Made by a program: the position numbers and the translations under genes
Source: Clostridia bacterium
GTDB taxonomy: Bacteria; Bacillota; Clostridia; Christensenellales; Aristaeellaceae
Length of the DNA: 34,285 nt
Reading direction: 5' to 3'
Assembly: GCA_017460395.1 (NCBI GenBank)
Contig: JAFUBA010000026.1
Span: 1-34,285 of the forward strand
Shown: piece after piece, positions 17,222-27,942 of the stretch
Position numbering within the stretch: position 1 is the first letter of the stretch
How the letters are laid out: the number at the start of each line of letters is the position of its first letter
Notes under the pieces: model-generated
The model's database searches: none
The model's input: the letters and a program-made list of their open reading frames with translations, nothing else
What the model was told of the DNA's origin: nothing

Positions 17222-17825
17222 CACCTATGGCCGCCGCTTTGCAGAGCGGTTCATCGTGCCGGGCGCAAAGCTGTTTGAGAAGCTTCACTGGTCCCCGACG
17301 CAGGTCACACTGCTGGCCTGCGCCGTGGGCGTGCTGGGCGCTGTGACGGTTGTTCTTCACTTTCCCGTGGGCGTCTCCGTCGCGCTTCTGTGGCTGTCCG
17401 GGTATCTGGACACTGTCGACGGAAGCCTTGCCCGCAGAACGCACCGCACCAGCGCCATCGGGACGCTTCTGGACATTTTCCTCGACCGGGTGGTGGAGCT
17501 GAGCTATATCCTCGCCCTGGTCCTTCGGGAGCCGGACGCTGCATTTTCCTCCATGCTGCTTTGCATGAGCATCGTCCTGTCCATGACCGTGTTTCTCACG
17601 GCAGGAAACCTGCTGAAGAATACGGGGGTCAAGACCTTTCGCTACCAGACCGGGCTCATGGAGCGCACGGACGGCTTCATTCTGACCACCGTCATGCTGC
17701 TCATCAAAGGCTACGTCAAATACACAGCCGCCGTCTATGCCGCACTGATCCTCTTTACGGCGCTGCAGCGGCTGGTCATCACCATTCAGGAGCTCCGCGA
17801 GGAGAAGACGCAGAAGGCTCCATGA
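17214..17825 (+). CDS. CDP-alcohol phosphatidyltransferase family membrane protein
   Basis: This 203-residue integral membrane enzyme carries the complete CDP-alcohol phosphotransferase signature D-x2-DG-x2-AR-x8-G-x3-D-x3-D: Asp66, Asp69, Gly70, Ala73, Arg74, Gly83, Asp87 and Asp91. These acidic residues bind two metal ions and the CDP-lipid. About five or six hydrophobic helices follow. The family moves a phosphatidyl group from CDP-diacylglycerol to an alcohol, but the acceptor cannot be told from sequence. E. coli YnjF is the same type in the corresponding gene neighbourhood. The start ATG overlaps the preceding stop, implying translational coupling. Length is normal. Confidence 0.9.
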   Translation: MLDTYGRRFAERFIVPGAKLFEKLHWSPTQVTLLACAVGVLGAVTVVLHFPVGVSVALLWLSGYLDTVDGSLARRTHRTSAIGTLLDIFLDRVVELSYILALVLREPDAAFSSMLLCMSIVLSMTVFLTAGNLLKNTGVKTFRYQTGLMERTDGFILTTVMLLIKGYVKYTAAVYAALILFTALQRLVITIQELREEKTQKAP

Positions 17826-17862
17826 GCCAGCACGCGTCCTCCAATAGAAAGAGGCATCAAAC

Positions 17863-19080
17863 ATGAAAACAGGTTTTCAAAGACACTTTTCTCTCCCGGC
17901 GGTATGGATCATACTGACCCTTCTGATCGCCGCTTTTCTCGTGCCGGCTGTCGCCGAGGACCAGCCCTATGCGGGCGAGGTCGTGACGCTCTACGCCTGG
18001 GGCGGGGATGATCGCACCAACGCCTATCTCGACGATGTGCTCGCACCCTTCGTGCGGGAGCAGACGGGCATCGAGCTTCGCCGCGTGCCCATGGACGCGG
18101 TGGACTTCCTCGCCCGCCTCTCCAATGAGGTCGCCCTCGGCGCCTCCTCCGACCTGGACCTTCTCTGGATCAACGGGGAAAACTTCTACTCCGCAAAGGA
18201 AAATGGTCTCCTCTACGGTCCGTTCACGGACAGCCTGGAAAACCTTGCAGCCTACGTTGACCCGGACAGCGTCTCCTCGGACTTCGGCGTGCCCGTGGAG
18301 GGCTATGAATCCCCCTGGGGAAGGGCACAGTTTGTCTTCTTCTATGACAGCGCCGAGGTCGCAGACGCACCCTCCAACAGCGCCGAGCTGCTGAAGTACG
18401 CAAAGGCCCATCCCGGCACGTTCACCTATCCCCAGTCCGCGGACTTCACGGCCTCCGCCTTTCTCAGGACCGTGCTCTATGACCTCATCGACCGTGACGT
18501 CCTCGACGCGCTTGAGCCCGATTACGATGCCGTCCTTTCCGCCATTCAGCCCGCCGTGGACTACCTGAATGAACTGGAGCCCTACCTGTGGCGCGGCGGG
18601 GAGACCTATCCCACCGACTCCACACAGCTTGAGGCACTCTATCAGGATGGCGAGGTCCTCTTTGCCATGGATTACAGCGCCAATAAGGCCCTGAGCATGG
18701 TGGCAGACGGCCTGTGGCCCGCGACCACGCGCACGCTGGTGTGGGACAAGGGCACGCCCTACAACATCCACTTCCTGGCCATCGCAGGCAACTCGCAGCA
18801 TCCCGAGGCCGCCGCCCAGGTCATCAACGCCACGCTGTCCCCCGAGATGCAGATCGCCAAGGCCGATCTCCGTGGCTGGGCCGACCTGCCCGTGCTGACC
18901 TATGACAGGCTCAGCGAAGACCAGCAATCTGCGCTCAATGAGGCCCTGAAGGCTCCGGATGAGTACGCCGCCACCCTCCTCCCCTTTGAGGAGCTGGATG
19001 CCCACAAGCAGAGCGAACTGCGTGCAGACCTTGTGGATATCATCGAGCAGATCTGGGTGGATACGGTGCTGAACAAATGA
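17863..19080 (+). CDS. ABC importer substrate-binding protein (YnjB-like)
   Basis: This 405-residue extracytoplasmic binding protein has a hydrophobic signal (about 13-31, ending VPAVAED), followed by VVTLYAWGGDD, typical of the start of family-1/family-6 solute-binding proteins. Further landmarks are DLDLLWINGENFYSAKENGLLYGP and ESPWGRAQFVFFYDSAEV, which match the layout of the YnjB group. There is no lipobox cysteine, unusual for a Gram-positive binding protein, so it may stay attached by an uncleaved signal helix or be released. It lies 37 bases after the CDP-alcohol transferase with an AGAGG ribosome site, and its last codon overlaps the permease start (ATGA). Substrate unknown; the genomic setting suggests a sulfur compound. 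Confidence 0.88.
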   Translation: MKTGFQRHFSLPAVWIILTLLIAAFLVPAVAEDQPYAGEVVTLYAWGGDDRTNAYLDDVLAPFVREQTGIELRRVPMDAVDFLARLSNEVALGASSDLDLLWINGENFYSAKENGLLYGPFTDSLENLAAYVDPDSVSSDFGVPVEGYESPWGRAQFVFFYDSAEVADAPSNSAELLKYAKAHPGTFTYPQSADFTASAFLRTVLYDLIDRDVLDALEPDYDAVLSAIQPAVDYLNELEPYLWRGGETYPTDSTQLEALYQDGEVLFAMDYSANKALSMVADGLWPATTRTLVWDKGTPYNIHFLAIAGNSQHPEAAAQVINATLSPEMQIAKADLRGWADLPVLTYDRLSEDQQSALNEALKAPDEYAATLLPFEELDAHKQSELRADLVDIIEQIWVDTVLNK

Positions 19081-19934
19081 CGCGAAGGCGACTGAAAAAG
19101 CTTCTGCCCTGCATCATGGCCTTTCCGGCCCTCGCACTGGCAGCTTCCATCACGCTTGGGAGTGTGATCAACACCTTCTCAGAAGGGCTGGGGTACCTTC
19201 CCGAGCTTCACATGGAGGAGCTGACGCTTCAGCACTTTCTATCGCTCTTTTCGGACGCTGCCTTTCAGCGGAGCCTCTGGTGGAGCCTGCGCATCGCCGC
19301 AGTCTCCACCTTTCTCAGCGTGGTGCTGGGCGCTGCGCTGGCCTGGCTGCTGGCCGCCTCCGGCTGGCGGTGTGCCGCGCGCATCGCGCGTCTTCCGGTG
19401 ATCCTCTCCTACATGGCGGCCGCCGTGCTCATCTACAATACCTTCAGCCGCTATGGTCTGGTCTATCACATCGTCCGCCTTGCAGGGCTGGAGTGGTCAG
19501 GGCCGGACATCGTGTTTTCCTCCTCCGGCACCGCCGTGATCCTGCTGTACCTGTTCAAGGGTGCGCCGTATATTGCCCTCTCCCTGGCCCCCATCTTTGC
19601 GCGTGCCATGCGCGATCTGCGGGCGGCCGCATGGAACCTCGGTGCCGGTAGAATGTCCACCTTCCTCCATGTGATCGCCCCCTCCGGGCGCCGCACCATG
19701 CTCACAGGCGCCCTGGTCCTCTTCAACTTTGATCTGACCGCCTATGAAGGCTTCTCCTATCTTGGACCCGCCCGGCCGACTGCGCTGGGCGTTCTCGCGC
19801 TCCAGACCTATCAGAAAGCAGACCTTCGCGCCCGCGCGGACGGCATGGCCATCAGCGCCGTCATGATCGTCTTTGCGCTCCTGTCGGCCGTCCTCTTCAG
19901 CCGGGCCCTTCGAAGGGAGGCAGGAAGAGCATGA
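19077..19934 (+). CDS. ABC importer permease, first subunit (YnjC-like N-half)
   Basis: This 285-residue permease has about six membrane helices. The binding-protein-dependent transport fold is shown by AAWNLGAGRMSTFLHVIAPSGRR at about 180-203, the cytoplasmic EAA-type loop that docks on the ATPase (the family form being EAA...G......I..P). Its start overlaps the binding-protein stop by four bases (ATGA), and its end overlaps the second permease in the same way. In E. coli the equivalent YnjC is one long fused permease; here the two halves are separate genes. Confidence 0.9.
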   Translation: MTRRRLKKLLPCIMAFPALALAASITLGSVINTFSEGLGYLPELHMEELTLQHFLSLFSDAAFQRSLWWSLRIAAVSTFLSVVLGAALAWLLAASGWRCAARIARLPVILSYMAAAVLIYNTFSRYGLVYHIVRLAGLEWSGPDIVFSSSGTAVILLYLFKGAPYIALSLAPIFARAMRDLRAAAWNLGAGRMSTFLHVIAPSGRRTMLTGALVLFNFDLTAYEGFSYLGPARPTALGVLALQTYQKADLRARADGMAISAVMIVFALLSAVLFSRALRREAGRA

Positions 19935-20734
19935 ATCGCAGATCCATGAGCCTCCCCGAAAAGCTTCTGCTGCTTCTCTTCGCCGCAGCCCTGCTCCTGC
20001 CCCTCATCTCCCTTTTCCTCTTTTCCTTTTTCGGGTCATGGGGCAAAAACAGCCTGTTGCCCGGGAGCCCGACGCTCTCGGGCTTCAGGACATTTTTCGC
20101 GCGGGATTTCGGGACGGCAATTCGCAGCACGGCCTTTTCCCTCCTGGTGTCGCTTGCAACACTGATCATCTCAGTCCCCGCAGCCCGCGCGCTCCTTTCT
20201 CTCCGGGCCAGCACCCGCCACCGCCTCGAGACCGTCCTGTATCTCCCCATGCTTCTGCCCCCTGTCAGCGTGTCCATGGGGATCCATAAGGTGTTTCTGC
20301 GCATGGGGCTCACAGGCACGGGCGCGGTGTTCCTTCTGCACATGTACTTTGCGCTCCCCTATGTGTTCTCCCTGGTCTTCTCCTGCTATGCCTCCTGGGG
20401 CATGGAGCACGAGACGGCAGCGCGAAACCTGGGGGCACGCTTCTTCCCGGCCTTCTTCCGGGTGCACCTGCCCATCTACGCCCAGGGGTATAAAAACGCC
20501 TTCTTCATGGGCTTTCTCATCTCCTACTCGCAGTATTTCGTCAACTTCTATCTGGGCTCGTGGCGCGATGTGAACTTCGCCATGATCCTCGCCCCGCTCA
20601 TATCCGGCTCGAACAGGAACATCGCATCCGTCTATACGCTGATGTATCTTCTCCTGGGCTCGCTGGTGCTGCTGGTCTGCAGCTTTGAGCGGAAAAAGGG
20701 ACAGAAGAGAGGAGGCACCCATGCCGGCACTTGA
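19931..20734 (+). CDS. ABC importer permease, second subunit (YnjC-like C-half)
   Basis: This 267-residue permease has about six membrane helices. The EAA-type loop reads ETAARNLGARFFPAFFRVHLPIY near residue 160-182, with the conserved Gly. The helix PLISLFLFSFFGSWG near the N-terminus and a hydrophobic C-terminal helix (LMYLLLGSLVLLVCSF) before a basic tail complete the fold. The ATG at 19931 overlaps the previous stop, with a GGGAGG ribosome site inside the preceding gene. The gene's end overlaps the ATPase start by about 14 bases. It should form a heterodimer with the first subunit. Confidence 0.9.
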   Translation: MNRRSMSLPEKLLLLLFAAALLLPLISLFLFSFFGSWGKNSLLPGSPTLSGFRTFFARDFGTAIRSTAFSLLVSLATLIISVPAARALLSLRASTRHRLETVLYLPMLLPPVSVSMGIHKVFLRMGLTGTGAVFLLHMYFALPYVFSLVFSCYASWGMEHETAARNLGARFFPAFFRVHLPIYAQGYKNAFFMGFLISYSQYFVNFYLGSWRDVNFAMILAPLISGSNRNIASVYTLMYLLLGSLVLLVCSFERKKGQKRGGTHAGT

Positions 20735-21503
20735 GATCCGGGACCTGAGCTATTCTGCGGGCGGCAGGGCCATCCTCAAAGACGTCTCCATGACCGTGCC
20801 GGATGGGGCTTTGACCGTGCTCTGCGGGCCGAGCGGCGCAGGCAAGACGACACTGCTTCGGGTGCTGACCGGCGAGGTGGATCCCTCCGGCGGTGATGTG
20901 CTGGTGGACGGTGTCTCCGTGCTGGACGTGCCCATGCGAAAGCGCGGCATCGTGCTGGTGGATCAGCAGGACCGGCTCTTCCCCCACATGACAGTGCGGG
21001 AGAACGTGGCGTTCCCCATGAAAATCCGCCGCCTGTCCCGCGCAGAGCGGGCAGAGCGCCTCGAGTCGCTCGCCCGGCGCTTTCACCTGGAGAGCCAGAT
21101 GGACCTGTATCCGTCCCAGCTCTCCGGCGGGCAGAGAAAGCTGGCGGCCATCATGCGGGCCCTGGCAGCTGAGCCCCAGGCACTGCTTCTGGATGAACCG
21201 TTCAACGGCATGGACAATCCCCTGCATATGGAGATCCGTGCCTTTCTCTCCTCTCTTCAGCGGGAGCAGCACCTGACGGTGCTGCTCGTCACACACAGCA
21301 AGGAGGATGCCTTCACGCTGGGTGACCGCATCGGCTTTCTGTTTGGCGGCGAGATGCGGCTGTGCCGGGCGCGGGGCGATGTCCTCTCCCATATCTCATC
21401 TGTCCCGGACGTCGAGCACTTTCTTGGGCCTGTACGCGCCTTCCCGGACGGCAGCTGGGTCTTTTCCGATAAACTGATGCAGGATGGTGATGTAATTGTC
21501 TGA
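20721..21503 (+). CDS. ABC importer ATPase (YnjD-like)
   Basis: This 260-residue cytoplasmic ATPase powers the adjacent importer. All nucleotide-binding motifs are present: Walker A GPSGAGKTT, Q-loop VDQQDRLFPHMT, signature LSGGQRKLAA, Walker B LLLDEPFNGMD, and the switch histidine in LLVTHSKEDA. The reading frame is open 12 codons further upstream, but the ATG at 20721 is preceded by GAGAGGAGG and begins the family-typical PALEIRDLSYSAGG, so it is the likely start. The last bases overlap the next gene's TTG start. Confidence 0.92.
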   Translation: MPALEIRDLSYSAGGRAILKDVSMTVPDGALTVLCGPSGAGKTTLLRVLTGEVDPSGGDVLVDGVSVLDVPMRKRGIVLVDQQDRLFPHMTVRENVAFPMKIRRLSRAERAERLESLARRFHLESQMDLYPSQLSGGQRKLAAIMRALAAEPQALLLDEPFNGMDNPLHMEIRAFLSSLQREQHLTVLLVTHSKEDAFTLGDRIGFLFGGEMRLCRARGDVLSHISSVPDVEHFLGPVRAFPDGSWVFSDKLMQDGDVIV

Positions 21504-22497
21504 GACCGCCACGAACACACGCGGGGAAAGCCGCAAAAAGAACAAATGGGTGGGCACGGTCGTCAAGCTCGTCATTTCCGTCGCTTTGCTGCTCATCCTG
21601 ATCCTGAATACGGATATCCAGGAGATCAGCAGCGCACTTTCCGGCTTCCGGCCGTCCTTTATTCTTCTGTCCCTTGCGGTCATCGCGCTTGCGATTCTTG
21701 TCAGCGCGCTCAAATGGGGCGCGCTCCTGAAGGCGCAGGGCAGCCGGGTATCCCTCGGAAGGCTCTTCTGTGCCTACACGATCGGACAGTTCTTCAATAA
21801 CTTTCTGCCCTCCAGCATCGGCGGCGACGGCATGCGGATCTACCTTATCGGCAAGGATACCGGCTCTGCGGCAGGCGCCGCGGCCACGGTGGTCCTGGAG
21901 CGCATCCTGGCCATGGTCACGCTCTCCGCGCTGGGGCTCATCAGTGCACTGTTTGCAAGATCCCCCTCACAGATCGCTGTCATTTTGATGGGCGTCGTGT
22001 TCCTTGTGGGCAGCATCCTTGCCCTCGTGCAGCTGACGGGCTTTGTGCCGTCCAAAGTGCGGGAGAAGAAGGGAAAGCTTGCACAGAGCTTCGTGCGCTT
22101 TGCGGACAATTCCTCCCGGATGCGCGCGCATCCGCGCCTGATCTGCGTATGCCTCGCAGAGTCCTTCGTCTTTCAGATCCTCAACTCCCTCGTGGTGGAA
22201 ACGGTGATCGCGGGGCTCGGGCTGCCGCTTCTGCCGCTGCCCGATCTCTTTCTGATCGTCAGCTCCTCCTCTGTGATGGCCATGCTGCCGGTGGGGCTCA
22301 ACGGCTACGGTCTGCGTGAGGGCAGCTACGCCTACCTGCTCGCCCCCTTCGGCTTCTCCTCCGCACAGGCCCTGACGGTCTCTGTGCTCTATGCACTGTT
22401 CGTGTCCCTCTACAGTCTCTCGGGGGGCATCATGTGGCTGATGGAAAAGCGCTCCGGCAGGACGGCAGAAAACGCGGGAGGCACGCAGCATGAGTGA
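21496..22497 (+). CDS. UPF0104/LPG-synthase-TM family membrane protein (YbhN-like)
   Basis: This is a 333-residue polytopic membrane protein with about eight helices. Family landmarks are FFNNFLPSSIGGDGMRIYLI (the NxFLPxxxGGDxxR motif) at about 95-114 and AMLPVGLNGYGLREGSYAYLL near 258-278. Relatives include the membrane half of lysyl-phosphatidylglycerol synthases, which flip lipids, and stand-alone proteins of uncertain role; the soluble aminoacyl-transfer half is absent here. The start is read as TTG at 21496, overlapping the ATPase stop by eight bases, because no in-frame ATG precedes the conserved part. Its end overlaps the next gene by eight bases. A lipid-transport role beside the CDP-alcohol transferase is inference. 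Confidence 0.85.
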   Translation: MSETATNTRGESRKKNKWVGTVVKLVISVALLLILILNTDIQEISSALSGFRPSFILLSLAVIALAILVSALKWGALLKAQGSRVSLGRLFCAYTIGQFFNNFLPSSIGGDGMRIYLIGKDTGSAAGAAATVVLERILAMVTLSALGLISALFARSPSQIAVILMGVVFLVGSILALVQLTGFVPSKVREKKGKLAQSFVRFADNSSRMRAHPRLICVCLAESFVFQILNSLVVETVIAGLGLPLLPLPDLFLIVSSSSVMAMLPVGLNGYGLREGSYAYLLAPFGFSSAQALTVSVLYALFVSLYSLSGGIMWLMEKRSGRTAENAGGTQHE

Positions 22498-23280
22498 ACA
22501 CGAAAAGACGCAAAAAACAGGAAGCAAAAGAAAGCTCCTTCTCCTCCTTCTGCTCATTGCAGCCCTGATCCTCATTTTCGCCATCCCCGCATCCCGCGAC
22601 ACGCTCCTGCGCGTCGTCCGCATGCTCTCCCAGGCCGATCTGGATGCTGTCCGCGCGTACATCCTCTCCTTCGGTCCATGGGCCGTGGCAGTCTCCATCG
22701 CTCTGATGGTCCTCCAGTCCATCGCGGCACCCATTCCGGCCTTCGTGATCACCCTGGCAAACGCGGGCATCTTCGGCTGGGCCTGGGGTGCCGTCATCTC
22801 GTGGGCCGGTGCCATGCTCGGCGCCTATCTCTGCTTTTTCCTTGCACGCTTTTTCGGGCGTGATCTGGTGGAGAAGCTCACGGGCCGCGGCGTTCTCGAG
22901 TCGGTGGACAGCTTCTTTATCAAAAGCGGCGCCAAGTCCATCTTCATCGCAAGGCTTCTGCCCTTTGTGCCCTTTGATCCCATCAGCTATGCAGCCGGAC
23001 TCACGGGCATGGGCGCCGTCCCGTTCCTTGTCGCCACGGGCCTCGGGCAGCTGCCGGCGACCATCGTCTATTCCTACGCCGGTTCGACCATGCTCAGCGG
23101 CAATCTGAAGCTGTTCTTCTACGGCCTGTGCACGCTGCTGGCCATCGGGGGCATTTCCATGCTGATTCGCTCGTATCTGAAAAACAGACGCCCGGCGCAG
23201 GCGGCCCCGGCAGAGGCCGGCGTGGGCAGCACTGCCGAAACACAGGATGTCAGGACAGACACTGCACAGGAGGAGCACAT

Positions 23281-23284
<4 letters not shown>
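22490..23284 (+). CDS. TVP38/TMEM64 (VTT/DedA-like) membrane protein
   Basis: This 264-residue membrane protein has an N-terminal helix (about 15-32) and a VTT domain. The hallmark segment [40 protein letters not shown] is visible as separate landmarks [14 protein letters not shown] and [13 protein letters not shown] at about 160-205. Also typical are the paired helices around [22 protein letters not shown]. coli YdjX and YdjZ, next to ynjA-F, are the same family. VTT proteins are linked to lipid scrambling or transport; the role here is unknown. It starts inside the previous gene's end (GGGAGG upstream) and its stop overlaps the cysteine synthase ATG (ATGA). The C-terminal 30 residues are low complexity. 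Confidence 0.88.
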
Positions 23285-24783
<1,499 letters not shown>

Positions 24784-24870
24784 TCCCAGCTGTCCGTCTC
24801 CAGCAGGAGATGGCCCTCACGGCATTCCACAGGTGAACATCCCCCATGAGACAAAGCACACACGAAGAAA

Positions 24871-24912
24871 GGCAGGTGCCGGAACAATGTCCTCCGGCAT
24901 CTGCCTTTCTGT
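24871..24912. terminator. Bidirectional terminator between the operon and the second adhesin
   Basis: GGCAGGTGCCGG (24871-24882) pairs with CCGGCATCTGCC (24894-24905) with one G-T pair and an 11-base loop. T-rich sequence follows on the plus strand (TTTCTGTGG) and, read the other way, on the minus strand (TTTCTTCG). It can serve both converging units, 88 bases after cysK and 95 bases beyond the adhesin stop. Confidence 0.85.
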
Positions 24913-25006
24913 GGTTTGCCTGTTCGTTTGCCCAGGCAGCGCGAATCTATGCGTACCGCGGCATGCTCAGGATGTACATCTTGATGGCATACGACATTCG
25001 GTCCAG

Positions 25007-27928
25007 TTAACCGTATCTATTTGCCTTCATTCTCCTCATCGTCAGTATCATACATCCGATGATAGTCATAAGGGTACCGAACAGATAGTAGCTATACGTG
25101 CCAAGGCCCCCAGTTTCAGGAAGGCGAACACTAGCTATGTTCTTCACTGTAAACAAGGCAACTGTGCCGGATGACTCTTGATCTGTATAAGCTGATCCAT
25201 CTGTTTTTGACAGAGTTATACTACCGTCGTTATTCTCAACCTGCAGGTTAGTAACTACACCTTGTACAACCGAAAAAGTTATATTGCCAAATGTCTTCCC
25301 ATATCCGGCAGGCGTCTTCACCTCTTTCAAAGTATAGTTTCCATCCGGAAGATTCTTCATCTCATGAATATTTCCATCCGTGATGAACGCTCCTTTCCAA
25401 GAAGTAGTATGGTCATCGGGATCTGTCATGGTGCCAATACCAGTAACATTTTTAAACCGATTCGTTGCCGGAATCGCAACCACTTTTGTAGGATCCACCA
25501 CTTCACTTCCACATAGGAGCTGGAAGACAGCATTTTTTAACATTGTGGTTCCATCTGCCTTGTCGACCTTTTTGATGCATATTGCGGCAGGTTTATAATT
25601 CTTGACTTTCAGTTTATTTGCCTTAATGCTTACTACGCCTCTTTCTGGAAGAGGAATGACAATCCAGTTTTTATTCGTTACTTCAACCTCTTCTTCCCTA
25701 GCCTTAACATGGAAATATACTGGTTCCGATAACAAAGCATATCCATCCGGTGCGCTTGTCTCTTCCAACATATAGAATCCACTTGTCAATGGGACAGATT
25801 TTTCTCCCAGCGGAAATTTGGGATCCACCACATATGCAGGCGAGAGTTCGGTACCATCAAAATTCTTCACCTTTGTAAGTCTGAAAGTCGCCCCCGTTAG
25901 GGCATTGCCTTCTTCATCCGTTTTTTTCAAAACCACGCGCATGGTCTTCGGCTGATTGGTGAAAGTGATTGTTGTGGTCAGCATATCAGAAGAGCGCTCC
26001 CATGTCTGATTTACCAGTTCGTATTCCTCCGGAACTGTTTCTTCAGCAAAATACAGATAGTATCCTGAAAGCTGGTCAATTTCGTCATAGCCATTTGGTC
26101 TGACTAAAATATCATTATATTCCTTTGTCCAGACATCTCCCTCTTTTGTCCACTTCGGATCTATCTTAGGCGAATCAACTGTACCGTTTCTCGGACCGTA
26201 CAGAGAATCAGCACTGATATCTTTGTCTTGCGCGTTTTGCATGGCAGATGTGAGTTGCTGAGAATTTGTGATGTCCACAACACCTTTCGCGTCCTGGTTA
26301 TAACGGTTTTTCTTCACCTCTAGTTCGTCAGGCCTTAATCCCATGCTGGCATCATTAATCCAGTACTTCTTAATAATTAGCTTCGCTGGGTAAATCTCTA
26401 AGGTAATGTCTTTATGAACCCTAAAAGTTTCCTGACCCCACCTGCAGTCCGCATATGCCCGAACGCGGTAAAACCCTGGATCAAGGCGCATAAACTCCGT
26501 TGTTGGATCACCAATCGAATTCCCATCATCATCAATCAGCTGATAATAAACAGTACCCATCTCATAGCCGTCTGCAGTCTTTATATCTTCAAGCTGTTGC
26601 TTATATCTATCATTTCCGGTAACACTTCCCGCTTCAAAATAGGCCTCTGCTGTCAGCTGATGATAATTCCCATCATATGGAAGACGTTTACTAATCCCCT
26701 TTATACCGATATACATTGCTTCGAAGGTATACCTGTTTTTTCCACTGGCATAAGGGAAGATTATATTCTCAACACTATTGCCATTAAGGTCAACGCGACT
26801 CCCCCTTGAAATGATCGTCCCAGGCACCTCCGAACCACTCTGGACCCACTTCCCTTGTTGCGTATTCCACTCTACAGCCGGACGGTTCTTGTTATACCAG
26901 CCGACGAAATAATACCCTTCTGCCTCAGGGATATGTGTATCCAAGCTGAAAGAGTCACCAAATGTCCAATACTTCCCGTTTTTTGTATCATAATACATCG
27001 GGGAATAATTCGATGTTGTTTCTGATACATTTGCAGCAGCAACAACAAGATCCTTAACGCCATCCCATTTCACCGGCACATCGGCCACATTCATGTTATA
27101 GCCAACCATGTTTTTGGGTGGAAGGAACGTAGCAATATAAGTGGTATCCTTTAAATCCTTTCCAGAAGGTACAAAAGTACCAGTGTAGCACGGGAACATG
27201 TATTGCCCGGTTCCATTTCCATTGGCATCAAGGATCTCTTCTGCCCATCCCTTGAACTCGTAGCCATCTACATTCTTTGCAGTAGCACCTTTTACATTCC
27301 CTTCAGCTTTCGATCCGATCCACTCATCATAGTAGTTACCGCTTCCATCCTTTTTTCCTGCAAGACCTGTTACAGTTCCTCCCGTGGTTGTAATATATGT
27401 GATCCTATGTGTCACCGGATCGTCATCTGGACGAAAATATGCCATCAATACATTCCAAGACTCCCTAAGATCATAAGGGCTAAAATCAAACTCTGCCGGA
27501 ATCGTTGCTCCAATCGCTTTTCCAGTTTCAGGATCCACAATGGTTTTGCTTTGCACCTCCCAATGATCAAACACCCAATCTTCGTATGCTATAGCCGTCA
27601 ACTCTGAAGGGATAGTCTTATTGTCCCTGATGTACATCGTTACAATATGGCCATTAACACTGTTTGGATACTGTGGACTGATAATGTAACCATGATCTTT
27701 CTCATCTGGAGAGATCAGCAGATAACGCTCATAGGCATTGGATTCAAATACCGCTGTGTACGTTGCCCCTTCATAGAGCATATCTTCCCCAAAAGGTGCA
27801 AATTCTACCACCGGCCATACCGTTTCCCCATCCTGATTTACCCAGGAAATAAATTTATATCCTTCCTTTGGAACTGCCGTGGAACCCTCGACTTCTGTAT
27901 CGGATATATCTTCAGACAAATGCACCAA
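25007..27928 (-). CDS. LPxTG wall-anchored adhesin, C-terminal half (frameshifted from 27943-32163)
   Basis: This 973-codon frame carries the 3' half of a second giant surface protein. It begins within InlB-type (Listeria-Bacteroides) repeats, with blocks such as GYKFISWVNQDG and GYEFKGWAEE. SpaA/Cna_B-type domains follow: MRVVLKKTDEEGNALTGATFRL to MLEETSAPDGY, and ICIKKVDKADGTTMLKNAVFQLL to LKEVKTPAGYG; these have the Lys and Glu positions used for intramolecular isopeptide bonds. It ends LPETG, a hydrophobic helix, and MRRMKANRYG, a full sortase signal. No signal peptide or ribosome site precedes it. Upstream in the same frame the sequence reads FEKIADINIYYRSSSTYGTV, continuing the other frame, so it is the downstream part of one gene. 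It is visibly more AT-rich than the 5' part. Confidence 0.85.
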   Translation of the reverse strand: MVHLSEDISDTEVEGSTAVPKEGYKFISWVNQDGETVWPVVEFAPFGEDMLYEGATYTAVFESNAYERYLLISPDEKDHGYIISPQYPNSVNGHIVTMYIRDNKTIPSELTAIAYEDWVFDHWEVQSKTIVDPETGKAIGATIPAEFDFSPYDLRESWNVLMAYFRPDDDPVTHRITYITTTGGTVTGLAGKKDGSGNYYDEWIGSKAEGNVKGATAKNVDGYEFKGWAEEILDANGNGTGQYMFPCYTGTFVPSGKDLKDTTYIATFLPPKNMVGYNMNVADVPVKWDGVKDLVVAAANVSETTSNYSPMYYDTKNGKYWTFGDSFSLDTHIPEAEGYYFVGWYNKNRPAVEWNTQQGKWVQSGSEVPGTIISRGSRVDLNGNSVENIIFPYASGKNRYTFEAMYIGIKGISKRLPYDGNYHQLTAEAYFEAGSVTGNDRYKQQLEDIKTADGYEMGTVYYQLIDDDGNSIGDPTTEFMRLDPGFYRVRAYADCRWGQETFRVHKDITLEIYPAKLIIKKYWINDASMGLRPDELEVKKNRYNQDAKGVVDITNSQQLTSAMQNAQDKDISADSLYGPRNGTVDSPKIDPKWTKEGDVWTKEYNDILVRPNGYDEIDQLSGYYLYFAEETVPEEYELVNQTWERSSDMLTTTITFTNQPKTMRVVLKKTDEEGNALTGATFRLTKVKNFDGTELSPAYVVDPKFPLGEKSVPLTSGFYMLEETSAPDGYALLSEPVYFHVKAREEEVEVTNKNWIVIPLPERGVVSIKANKLKVKNYKPAAICIKKVDKADGTTMLKNAVFQLLCGSEVVDPTKVVAIPATNRFKNVTGIGTMTDPDDHTTSWKGAFITDGNIHEMKNLPDGNYTLKEVKTPAGYGKTFGNITFSVVQGVVTNLQVENNDGSITLSKTDGSAYTDQESSGTVALFTVKNIASVRLPETGGLGTYSYYLFGTLMTIIGCMILTMRRMKANRYG

Positions 27929-27942
27929 CTCATGTTCACTTG

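Noticed and set aside
16061-19005. Long minus-strand frames opposite the operon (16061-17224 and 17857-19005)
   Set aside because: They lie antisense to clearly recognised genes in GC-rich DNA, where stops are rare on the opposite strand.
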